From Amblyomma americanum (taxonomy: Eukaryota > Arthropoda > Arachnida > Ixodida > Ixodidae), in the NCBI RefSeq assembly GCF_052857255.1, contig NC_135506.1:81749618-81813617 (forward strand): a stretch of DNA of 64,000 bases, in the 5' to 3' direction. Every line of letters starts with the position of its first letter. Position 1 is the first letter of the stretch. The position numbers were made by a program, and so were the translations under genes. The notes beneath the pieces were generated by a model. The model did not search any database and was not told where the DNA came from. It saw nothing but the letters and a program-made list of their open reading frames with translations. Of this stretch, positions 54,647 through 64,000 are shown piece after piece.

Positions 54647-54943
54647 CTATAGGTTATTTTGTGACTGGTTCGCGCATTTGATGGCGCTGGCAGAATTATC
54701 TGTTGGCCTTGTGCTTATGGTTATGTGCTGCTTGTTGTAGTCATTTTGTAAAGTGGCTGTGTCAAAGAAGATTTTTTGGTGCAATGTGCCTTGCTGCTGC
54801 TTTCCTTGTGCGTGCGGGGAGTGTGAGGTGTCCGCATTACTACACGGCGCCAGCATGAGGAAGATCAGCAGCGCCGACACACGAATTGTCAGAAAGACGC
54901 ACAACATGGCCGTCAGCGTAAAGAACAGAAGGAATGCCACCAT
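54647..54943 (-). CDS. Hypothetical secreted or membrane peptide, two-core leader family (98 aa)
   Basis: ATG at 54943 with an in-frame TAA shortly upstream, and stop at 54647. This is the only copy with a well-placed ATG: M-V-A-F-L-L-F-F-T-L-T-A-M-L-C-V-F-L-T-I starts at once with core 1. Core 2 (S-A-L-L-I-F-L-M-L-A-P-C) follows at about residues 23-34. The rest is polar, Gln/Asn/Thr-rich, with one further Cys. A donor-like site ends at 54218, 0.43 kb past the stop. No homologous family recognised; it could be a secreted salivary-type peptide, but that is inference. Confidence 0.45.
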   Translation of the reverse strand: MVAFLLFFTLTAMLCVFLTIRVSALLIFLMLAPCSNADTSHSPHAQGKQQQGTLHQKIFFDTATLQNDYNKQHITISTRPTDNSASAIKCANQSQNNL

Positions 54944-54949
54944 AAGCAC

Positions 54950-56115
54950 CGAGGGAAAGTCTGCTTACGCGGGGTGCATGTCATGGTGACGTTGGGCTTA
55001 TCTTCTACCTCGACGTCTGAAGAAACGTTCGCGGTGGACAGGCGCCCATCAGTACCGGCGCACGATGACCACGGCAGACTTCAACGCCAGCGGGCTGCTC
55101 GTGAGTGCTTTGTATGCGCTAGCCTGTAAAAAAAAATCAGTTTCGCACACATTCACGGCGTTCTATATGACCGCGTGAGCATGAGTTCTTCGCCCCAAAA
55201 CACTAGGTAGCAGTAAGTGAGATGAAAATTTCATCATTTAAACAACCTACTAGGAGTAAATTCTCTTTGAGGCACCTAGCCATCAATCACAGTAGCCAGC
55301 CATCGGACATCTGACGGGTAAAACAAACAGCATTCATACTATGTAGGCATTCGCCGCAAGGATAGTATGCCAAGGCACTTGGATGTCTATGGAAAGCACA
55401 GCATAGGGCATCAGCCAAGTGCATTACGGCGATATTCAAATATAACTAATAGCTTTTTCCTTTCCCTTTCTCGCAAAATGCGATAAAACAAGGAGACCTT
55501 GATGCACAACATGAAGCATACACTTTTTCCGTCAATGCACAAAGTACTCCTGTGGGCTGCTACTCCTGTGCGGAAGGGCACACAGGAATAAGGGCAGAGC
55601 AACTACTATCTAGAACAGGTGGGAAACCCCCAACCTGTATGCAACATAAGCTGAAAAATCAGCATCTATTTAGAAATATATGGCACTTGAGCTGCTTCTA
55701 AGTGTCGCTACGGTGGAGCAATTGCCGGCAGAATCTGCAGGGCCAATCCCACCTGTAACTTGCAGCAACCTCAACTCTCTACGCATCAGTAACTGCGGAA
55801 AAAGGGCTGATCGTCATGTTACCACTAAAACATCCCAAGGGGCCTCAAAAGGTTCCTTTCTTTAACAAAAATGATCCTGAATTAACTTTTACCGCGTTTC
55901 AAAATCCACAGACTGCGTCATCCCTCACTATGAATGGCAATGACGAAGGATACAACGGAGATGGGCTGACCGAGCGTAATATTTATGGGTGAACACTGGC
56001 GTTGATGGTCTTCGAATTGACTTCATGATGCCCCTCCGAGCAAACGGCACTGTCATTGCGAAAATTGCTATAACCTTTCAGCTCGTGCTTCACAAATCAG
56101 CGGGCAGCGTGTCAA
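54950..56115. other. Unassigned stretch
   Basis: No gene recognised. Confidence 0.45.
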
Positions 56116-56529
56116 CTCACCGTGCCAAATGGGAATTGTCCAGTGGAATCCCATGCTGCGCGGGGAGGATGCAGCCACATTGCCCAGAGTACTGCCGTCA
56201 AGGTGCTGCGGAGTATTTTGCGTACCATCCAACGCCGCTGTGTCTGTCTATAGTTCTGCTGTCTGTCTTGCAGTGTTGGCGAGGCATTGAGGGTTTTAGT
56301 GCTTCTGGTGATGTGCCTTGATGTGCAGTCGCGTTACCGAGGCTGCCGGCATGAGGAATGGCAGGAGCGCCGCGACAGAGTCGGCCTTGAAGACAAACTG
56401 CGGCCAGTATGAAGAACACGAAAAGTGCCGCTTGGACGCCAGGGTTGAGTCGTCGGTGCACATGAAGCGAATGCCATGTCTCGTTTCAGTCACCATGAGT
56501 GCGTTGCTCAGGTATGGTAGTGGCTTCAT
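56116..56529 (-). CDS. Leader-motif family copy with overlapping frames and a splice donor
   Basis: Frame 1 (to 56198) has core 1, A-A-L-F-V-F-F-I-L-A-A-V-C, and a ~65-residue tail with two more Cys. Frame 2 starts at an ATG at 56529, has core 2 (A-A-L-L-P-F-L-M-P-A-A-S) and stops at 56296. Beyond, frame 2 reopens (TAALDGTQNTPQHLDGS) up to a G|GTGAGTTG donor at 56120. The cores are about 61 bases apart, hence out of frame, unlike at 53.2 and 54.9 kb. Confidence 0.35.
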
Positions 56530-57640
56530 GGCCTACCAAAAAAAAAGCACCGTCAGTCTCTCTCGCTACAATTTGTGTCAGTACAGTAGCGCCAATTTCC
56601 CTCTTCCTGACAGTGCAATCTATGGGCACAGAGATGTAGACGGGCCCGCCTTGAGTACCCGAGAGCACAGCTTGTGCTGCGGTGCTCGTCTAAGCTTGTC
56701 GTGCTATTTTCGTGGTAACTACGAAACAGTTCAACCAAAAATTGAAATCTACATCACTAAATCTACATTACTACATTAATAGGCCTAAATTACTTCCGAG
56801 ACCAGGGCATGAATCGTTGCACACTGAATCAAGCAAGCAGAGTTACCCAATTTTCAAATAATTTAGTTTACAGGTAATTCATTTTCTCAAGTATTAGATC
56901 TATTCGGGCCACCTTGTGGCAAGCATTTGATTTCATTGTACTTTATATGCCTGTATCGATTTTTCCAATGACCAACACACCACCGAACGAATTATCGGAA
57001 AATGGCGTAAGTCAGCCCCTTTCGTTACCATGTCGTGAAACCCACTCTCCCTCACATTTCTGTGCCTTTTTGCTGCATGTATTACCGACGCGAAACTTTC
57101 TTGAAAAACAAACGGCCTCTTCCTTTGCTTGCACAATGTTCATGATGCTGTATATAAGAAATTAAAGAGGACATTAACAACGACATTCAGTGGCTAGGTT
57201 CAGAAAATATTCGGTATATGCAGAGTAACGCCGAAGTGTTGTGTTTGCTAGTCTTCGCGTTACAGCTTACTTCCTGAATCCTTCTTCATCCGAAGGCGCG
57301 AACTGAGGCTCTCTTTTTCAAGTGCTCAATAAGATTTCAGCTTGCGCCACAAAATAAGGGATTGAAAATGAACTCACCATGTTGGTGGAATCAGGTGGTG
57401 CAGAGAAGCTCTTGACGAAGGAGTTTTTTCTTTGCTGCAGACCTCACAACTTATGGTCTATGCTGATGTCATGAGAGCACATGCTGACGTCACTGACGAA
57501 TTTCGTGCCATGGTTGGGCGACTCACTGCTGACGGCGGCATTTGTGCTAATGGGACATATAATTATTTCGCATTAAAAGCCAATCAATTGCGTGCGGCCT
57601 GCTCCAGGAGAACAGCCTCCCCTGCCGTAGTTCTGCCTGA
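56530..57640. other. Mostly unassigned; one minus splice-donor-like site
   Basis: GTGAGTTC in antisense ends at 57377, 0.85 kb downstream of the 58.25 kb core. No exon recognised with confidence. Confidence 0.35.
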
Positions 57641-58280
57641 CAGGATGTTAGAATGGTGGTGTGGTTACAGGCGTGGTTGTGCCAGCTACGATGGATATAC
57701 CTGTGTCTGTACGGGTTGTATATCTTGGTGGGTGCCTAGCGGCTGGCTTTAGCTTTTGTACAGTGGTGGTGCTGGAAACGGTGTCGTTAATTGTGTAGTG
57801 AATGGGCTGTAGGTCTGTTTTCGGGACGGGTATCATTATTCGTGCAATGAAAGGGCTGTAGGTCTGTTGGGTTTCTTCGCAGATTTTTCTCCTTTTCGTT
57901 GGTGTTCACGTTCTAGTTGTCGTTTGGGTGCCTATGATTGGAAGTCTGATGGTTGGCTGTTGGCAACAGGAACTGGAGTGGTGCCGCACGGGTGAATGTG
58001 TTGAAAAGGCGTGTAGTGAATGGACTGTAGGTATGTTTTCGGGACGGGTACTATTATTTGTGTAGTGAATGGTCTGTAGGTCTGTTCGAATGCTTGGCAG
58101 GTTTTTCTCCTTTTCGTTGCTGTTCACGTTTAGTTGTTGTTTAGGCGCCTATGTTTGGTAGTCAGGTGGTTGGCTGTTGGCAACAGGAACTGGAGTGGTG
58201 CCGCATGGGTGAATGTGTTGAAAAGGCGTCTGCCCGAGCATGAAGAACAACAGGAGTGCCGACAGAAGTACCACGCACAG
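57640..58280 (-). pseudogene. Leader-motif family copy with internally duplicated tail
   Basis: Core V-V-L-L-S-A-L-L-L-F-F-M-L-G lies near 58235-58275 and is open about 30 codons further. The following DNA is a tandem duplication (next entry). Successive frames encode RTDLQTIHYTNN and KTDLQPIHYTIN. Frames shift between pieces, so no single protein is supported. Confidence 0.3.
57795..58231. repeat. ~218-bp tandem duplication within a leader-family unit
   Basis: GTAGTGAATGG..CTGTAGGT begins copies at 57795 and 58014, and TTGGCTGTTGGCAACAGG occurs at 57953 and 58170. The copies include the GTGAATGTGTTGAAAAGGCG block that precedes the core in several units. Confidence 0.85.
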
Positions 58281-58850
58281 GAATTACACGGCCGCCGTGT
58301 TGCGATGCATAGAATTGAGCTTGCCTCCTCAGCTTATGTAGATCATTCCGTATCTGCGTGAAGAAGTGCGTCGGAGGCACACGGAGAGACGCCGCCGGCG
58401 AGGCAGTCTTCAAGCCGTGACCAGAAGAGGTAGCTACTATGTGGGCACTTATGGCGCAACCTGCATGAAATGGGAGAGGGGGGCGGCGTTCATTTAGAAA
58501 CTATGCAAAATTCACAAAATCAAAATGTACATTCCACAGAAGTGTTCACTGTAAACCTAAATGATCTGCACTTCAAGTAAGCGTAGAGAAAAATCGCTAA
58601 AAAGCACACGACAAAGTATCTCTGCCGATTATTCTAAACATTTCAAAGGACTTTCTTCTGCCCACAGAAATTTACAATGTTTTGTTTTTTGCTCTGATAC
58701 ATCTTAAAGACCAAAAAATCAGGAAGGACACAGAAGGCACTGTCCATCACGGATGTCTGGAAAGAACGTTTTTCTGGACTATTAGGTAGAAAGCACTGTA
58801 GTGATTGAACTGCTTAAAAGTGAAGATAACCGCACGATTACAAAACTATC
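58281..58850. other. Unassigned stretch up to the duplication junction
   Basis: No feature recognised. The junction with the second 11-kb unit is at 58850/58851. Confidence 0.45.
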
Positions 58851-59949
58851 GCATTAAAGTAACAATATATCTGAAGGCTTGAGGAAAAACATTTCTATAC
58901 GGTGCAGTGCACGGGGCCAGGGCATATGAAGGACAACGCTGCCAAACGCGTGCATTTCCAGTGTTTTTCATAGCCCCTACTCTGCGCTAATTTCTTTAGG
59001 CACAGGCTACAATTTGGACATTTTCAGAGCGATTACGGTCTTAAGGACTGGCGATCACCAGGCCGTGGTACAAATTTTGTAGCAAAAGCTACACTAGGCT
59101 AGTGGAAGCGAGTTATGCGGTGTCTCTCTGAGGCCACAGCTGTGCGCAATTGTAACCACGGCAACCAGCGGAGCTCTGCTGATGCGCCGCACCTTTCCTC
59201 AAAATGTAATTATCAATTTCCCCTTTCTTCCTTTCTTCTTTACCTCCCTCCTTTATCCCTTACCTTATGGCACATTTCCTGTGTCTACTAAGATAAGACA
59301 ATTACTGCTCCATTTCTTTCCTCAAAAACCAAAGAAAATTCAGGGGGCACTTTGGCGACCTAAAGTCCCCGAGGCGAAAGTCGAGGTGGGTGGGCTAACT
59401 TGAGGGTGACCCGGGCCAAATTTAGGGTTGGTGTTTCGCCGTAGTCGAATTAGGCTGGACATCGATTTTCGTGCAGATCAGCCAAGGTCAAATGTCGGGG
59501 TAGACCGTGGCCCAAATTTGGCGGTCACCATCGACATCGACTTTGGAGCAAATCAGCCGAGGACAAATATAGGGGGTGACCCGGCCCAAATGTTGGGGTC
59601 ACCATTGTGTTCGTCGTAGTCTAATTAGGCTGGACATCGATTTTGGTGCAAATCGAAAAAGGTCAAAATTTGGGGTTGATCCAGGCCAAATTTGGGGGTC
59701 ACCATGGTGTTCGCTATAGCCTACTTAGGCTCGAGATCGACAATTGTGCTAATCAGCCAAGGTCAAATCTTGGGGGTGACCCAGGCCAAATTTGGAGGTC
59801 ACCATGGTGTTTGCCATAGTTCAATTAGGCTGGACATCGATATTGGTACAAATCGAGCAAGGCCAAAGTGTGGGTATGATGCCACTTCCGTTCTCATGAC
59901 TTCCGGTTGGCGATGTAATGGACGGACACGATCTCGACCGGGAGTATGA

Positions 59950-60439
59950 GGCGCCGGCGTTCATTGGGTTCATTGGCTTTGACAACGTTGAAGATGCAGC
60001 TCATTTTCCCGAAAGGAAAGGCGCACAACTTTGCTCCCTGGGTCAGTACACACCTCAAGCACGCTTTCATGTAGGTGGCATTGGTGTTCAACGACTAAAA
60101 CCTGTTTTGATTAGGTTCCGCACACCAGACAGGCAGCGCGCGCACCTTTCCATTCTGGAAGGTGGCAGTTAAAGGCTAATCGCGAGAGGTTGGTCACCTA
60201 ATGAACGCTGCGGCCTACTGCGGCAGCGTTCACACACAACGCTTTCTGCCACAACGCTGTCGGCGATAATGCTGCAACCTACATCTCTCTTCTCTCACCG
60301 CCGCCACATATGTACCTCAAAGCGCGATTGAGGAATCCACTGACACAGAGTCAGCTATGCGCCCTTTCTTTCCTCAAAATCATGCAAGACCAGAACGTTG
60401 TCAACGCCAATGCCAATGAGCACAACGAACGCTGACAGC
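59950..60439. mobile_element. Duplicate of the TIR element
   Basis: Same structure as 48951-49440, moved with the segmental duplication rather than by transposition (flanks also match). Confidence 0.75.
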
Positions 60440-61307
60440 TTTCACCCTGTACATCCTGGATTAGTTGAGATAATCCACATTCATTTTTTTGGTGCTCCTT
60501 CAAAAAAAACGCAATTACTGGTGCTCAAAATGAATTTAACGACGTTTTTAATGTTCGATTGCTGTAGCTATAGCCACCACTACAGACGCGCCTGCACTGT
60601 AAATGCTGAATCATACGATTTGAGTCACTTCAAAATATTCCGATTGGTACGTAGGCCTTAGTTCGTGACAGCTGCGCCTACATTGCGATCCATGTGGCAA
60701 CTGCGGTTATAAAGATTTTTTTTCTTAGTGGTCTCGCTGCTCCTTAACTCAGAGGATTTGTTCCTTCTGCTTTCTACGTTTAAGAAAATAAGCAAAAACT
60801 CACGGTTGCTGAACTCCCGACGATATCCGTATAGGAGCTGCCTCTAATGGCGCCGCTGTCAAAGCCGCAGCCATGAAGACGAAGTCTCGCTCACAGTGAC
60901 GGCTATCTCGTACCCTGCACATTGTTTGCCGGGACTCAACGCTCGTGCCCATCCTTGCTTCCCGCATGTAGTCTTCGATGGCGCGGTACTCTTACTATTA
61001 CCAGCTATGGAGCTCCCAGCTGGGCTTGTTCACGTAACTGCACTTGCATCACAGCAGTTGTCTTCACCGAGCTGACTCGATTTTTGATGTTGTGCAGATG
61101 TTATGCAGTATTGTACTTCATTTACCACCAGTCGATGAGCGTGTCTGTTGTGGGGGTGGCGTCATGTCTGTGTTGCTTGTCTTTGCTTTTGTCCATGATG
61201 ATGCTAACTGCAGCTGTCGTCTGAAGTTGTGGTTGTCGTTGCGATGGTCGTCGCGTCCGTGTGTGCCTCTGTGTATCTGCAGTTCCTGCTTTCTAGAAAA
61301 GTCTGTC

Positions 61308-61535
61308 TCACGGCGGCCGCCTTCTAGCAGAGCAGGCGTACAGCAGAAGTGCGGATGACCTTGAGGCGGGAATGTCGGTCACTTCCGCCGGCATGAGAAA
61401 CAGAAGCAGTGCCCAATAGCTCGCAGAGGAGAGCCCACGTGGAGAGAACACACAGAAGAGACCACAGTTTGTGTAACTGGTCCATATGTCATATGTGATA
61501 GCCAGGGAACCTCGGCCGGCTTGTTGCACACACAA
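61308..61535 (-). CDS. Duplicate leader-motif family copy
   Basis: Matches 50311-50538 with one residue changed; the core and tail frame are intact in both, a weak sign of constraint over 76 codons. Confidence 0.3.
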   Translation of the reverse strand: MCVQQAGRGSLAITYDIWTSYTNCGLFCVFSPRGLSSASYWALLLFLMPAEVTDIPASRSSALLLYACSARRRPP

Positions 61536-62563
61536 ATCCTAGCACAGGTCCGGGAGCTCAAGAGGCGAAAGCACTTTGGTCTGATAACCTGCAGGGAATT
61601 GACGTTCAACGATTACATTTAGGAAATTGCAAAAAAAAATGATTTAGCTGCTTGTTTTCAGCAATAATTCCGCATTGCGCACTGCTGGAGGCCATCTGGG
61701 ATTTCCAAAAGTTGATTATGAATGATGCCCTTTGACACATGTACTTGCTGCCGATCTGCCTATCTGAACTCTTGTCCTTAGGTCGCGTAGATTTTACCAC
61801 GAGTTAACGTCTTAACGTGCGCCGCTAAGACTGAAGCATTGTTCCTCGTACTGCTTCGACCTGACATCAAACAAAGAAATACGGGTTTGATAATTCATCA
61901 GAGAGCACTGCCGTGGAAAGGTGGCTGCGCGGCAAAAAGAAGCTCAAATTAGTGTCCTGACGCCCTTACACATTCAAACCGACCGTAAAAAAATTGTTAC
62001 AATTACGTCATTACTGTGACGCATTCGTAGCGGAGCTCTCCGAACAATCACAGGCGCCACTTCCAATGACACGAAACGCGTCTGAAAACCGGGATTAGCC
62101 CGCCAGCCTAGTCAGCAGTCATGGCTGAGAGGTGCATGTGGCTGAGTTTGTACTCACCGTTCTCTCTTTTCCGGTGGGATCTTAAGATGCGGACCCTTGA
62201 TGCCACCAGGAGAGTTGCATTCCGCAGTGCGCACAACCTTTTCTTCGTGTCAATGGTTCTGCCCTCCAGTAGCGTAATCGTAGCACTGGTCTTCGTGGTG
62301 CCTGTGTCTGTAGCTTCGATCGTTAATAAACGTGTGCAGCTTGCATAGCCTTTGGTCGTTTTGTGAGCTAGGCATTTTAGGACCTCAGTATAAAGGTTGT
62401 TCCCTGCGGTGACTTAAAATGGGCAGCAGTGGCGTTCGGATGCTTCTCTTCCTGTAGCCTTCATGTTTTGAATGTATTTCTGCAGTTTGTGTAGTTTTCT
62501 GTATAACGATACTCGTGTCTGTGCTGAGGTGCCATTGCTTCGCATCACTACGTGGTCCAATTT

Positions 62564-62770
62564 TTAGCCCTCCTCATACCAATAAAGCTTTAGTTTGAAG
62601 CTGTTGTCTGTTTGCTTTGGAGCTGCTCTCTGTTCATTAATATGTGAAGTGTCATGGCTTTGGTATCTCACGTCTAACATGATTCTCTCCGATGTTGGGG
62701 TGCGTGTAAGGTGTGTGGGGTGGGGTATGTTGGATGCCACGAACATGAGGAATAGCATCAGCGCCGCACC
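62564..62770 (-). CDS. Duplicate leader-motif family copy
   Basis: Matches the first part of 51110-51772: core intact, stop at the same place, with Ala-to-Ser and terminal changes. The downstream continuation is frameshifted here, which suggests that the true protein, if any, ends at this stop. Confidence 0.35.
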   Translation of the reverse strand, partial: GAALMLFLMFVASNIPHPTHLTRTPTSERIMLDVRYQSHDTSHINEQRAAPKQTDNSFKLKLYWYEEG

Positions 62771-64000
62771 ACGGCATTAATAGCAACTAGCAAGAAGAAT
62801 AATATGATCCCCGCTGTGGGAGCCTAGGGAGGGTCTTTTGGATCTTTGTGCAATGTATCCGCCGAACTAACGCTGTAGCCATTGAATCTCTGAGCAGACA
62901 CCTTTAGCTGTTAGTTAAAAGGTTGATGTACACAACCTTCTGCGTGCTCACTGTTCTCGGGTTGGCTCCCATGCCGCATGACATTGCTACACTTCAGCCT
63001 TGAGCCTATGGGATTAAGATGCTCGTGGTGATGAGGTTGTCGATTCGATGGATTGATCATCCTAGTGGTCGCCATGCAACAGTATAGTTTTAAAAATTTT
63101 TTGATGAGTCCTGCCATGTCGATCGTTGAGGCTCCCGCTCTAGTTCTAGCTGAGAAGTCATATTGTGCTAGCTTTGGTTTTATTGTGCAAAAGAGACTTG
63201 GGCCAAAGAGCGCCAAAACGATGTTTCATTAGGTCTGGTTGCTCTTGGCATATTACATGAAATAGAATGAAATTATCACATATACTACGTATTATAATAT
63301 AAAAATCCCAGAACACAGAAAATATAGAACTAAACCATTCCTACATGGCTAACTATATGCAAGTTTTAAACAAACAGCAGGTAAACAAGCAAATTGCAAG
63401 GCCTTGCCAAGAGCAAGCGGACGGGGAGTTTCCTCCCACCGTGCATGGCTACGGAGCCCTCTTGTCTGTGGCAAGGTAGCCTGTCAGCAAGAAACCGCGA
63501 AAAAAAGCGCTATATGCTCTTTAAGGTCCCACTGCTACTGATGCACTAATCCTGGCAAGATTATGTACTGTGTGATAACAAACGAAAAAGGTTAGGATGA
63601 TCAGTAAAATCTTGCGAAGTGAGTCTTACGATGCGTTTCTCTTGGTAAGGATATGAGTAACTGAGTGCGAGCCACTCAACTACTTTAACTCCAGCGGTTG
63701 AGCTCTGAAACGTTAAGTACACTGTGTATAGTATGTGTCACATTCGCAGTGTGGAATGTGTAACTTTTCAGGATTGTTTCTTTTGGTGGAAATCTTTCCC
63801 TACATTTAAAATAGGTTTGTGAACTTTTGTGTCGGCGCAATAGGGTTCCGTGGGCATACCTAATGCTGTCTTTGCTGTCTTTACAATCTTTCTGGTGCTA
63901 TTATGTTTAACATCAGGTGGTGTGATTGTGTCGGTGTTTGCGCAGCCTGTACTTGTAGCTGTTTGCTGTGGTCGCCGTTGTGTCCCAGGGTGAAGTTTAA

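Larger units (their letters stand above)
47852..58850. repeat. Unit 1 of an ~11.0-kb direct tandem duplication
   Basis: GCATTAAAGTAACAATATAT at 47852 recurs at 58851. From there the two sequences match to the window end (52966 pairs with 64000) with a few percent or less divergence. The offset grows from 10999 to 11034, mostly because copy 2 has a ~33-bp insertion near 63022-63053. The unit is therefore 47852-58850, and the second unit runs on beyond the window. Confidence 0.93.
58851..64000. repeat. Unit 2 of the ~11.0-kb tandem duplication (partial)
   Basis: Repeats 47852-52966 in order, including the SINE tail (59195), minisatellite (59394), TIR element (59950), and leader-motif copies at 61308-61535 and 62564-62770. 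Differences are scattered substitutions, small indels and one ~33-bp insertion (63022-63053). It continues past the window. Confidence 0.93.

Overview
The window looks like accessory DNA from the nuclear genome of an ixodid (hard) tick. It carries more than twenty tRNA-headed SINE copies resembling the tick SINE Ruka, several non-LTR retrotransposon lineages, intron-like splice signals and no operon-like packing. I recognise no conserved housekeeping gene. Species cannot be read from the sequence alone.

Layout. 1-8.3 kb: unassigned DNA with a few minus-strand relics of a leader-peptide motif family, a 371-bp tandem repeat ending in a 66-bp-arm palindrome (3.09-4.50 kb), a short I-like insertion with a 13-bp target-site duplication (5.3 kb) and a SINE. 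8.35-10.35 kb: decayed minus-strand non-LTR element. 10.57-15.20 kb: CR1/L2-like element with two intact ORFs, a duplicated 5' segment with a TATA box, and a (TTATC)n tail. 15.2-23.3 kb: SINEs, TIR-bearing non-autonomous DNA elements, an I-like fragment and a 26-bp palindromic minisatellite. 23.39-29.00 kb: full-length I-clade retrotransposon flanked by a 12-bp target-site duplication, with an intact Gag-like ORF1 and an ORF2 (endonuclease, RT, RNase H) overlapping by 22 bases. 29.2-34.8 kb: a dense nest of SINEs and I-like fragments. 35.7-64 kb: mostly unassigned DNA containing about fifteen further copies of a hydrophobic leader-like motif, all on the minus strand, several followed 0.3-1.1 kb downstream by a splice-donor-like site. 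An RTE-like 3' fragment (38.45 kb) and a SINE (43.9 kb) lie inside it. From 58851 the sequence repeats 47852 onward, an ~11.0-kb direct tandem duplication running off the end of the window.

How it works together. The two intact retrotransposons encode their own endonuclease and reverse transcriptase, and the SINEs presumably depend on such machinery. The most novel content is the minus-strand leader-motif array. Its variation is concentrated at third codon positions of one hydrophobic frame (ALLLFLM-like), as expected of signal peptides in a fast-diverging secreted-peptide family. However, stops and frame changes mean many copies may be pseudogenes, and no complete exon-intron model can be proven here.
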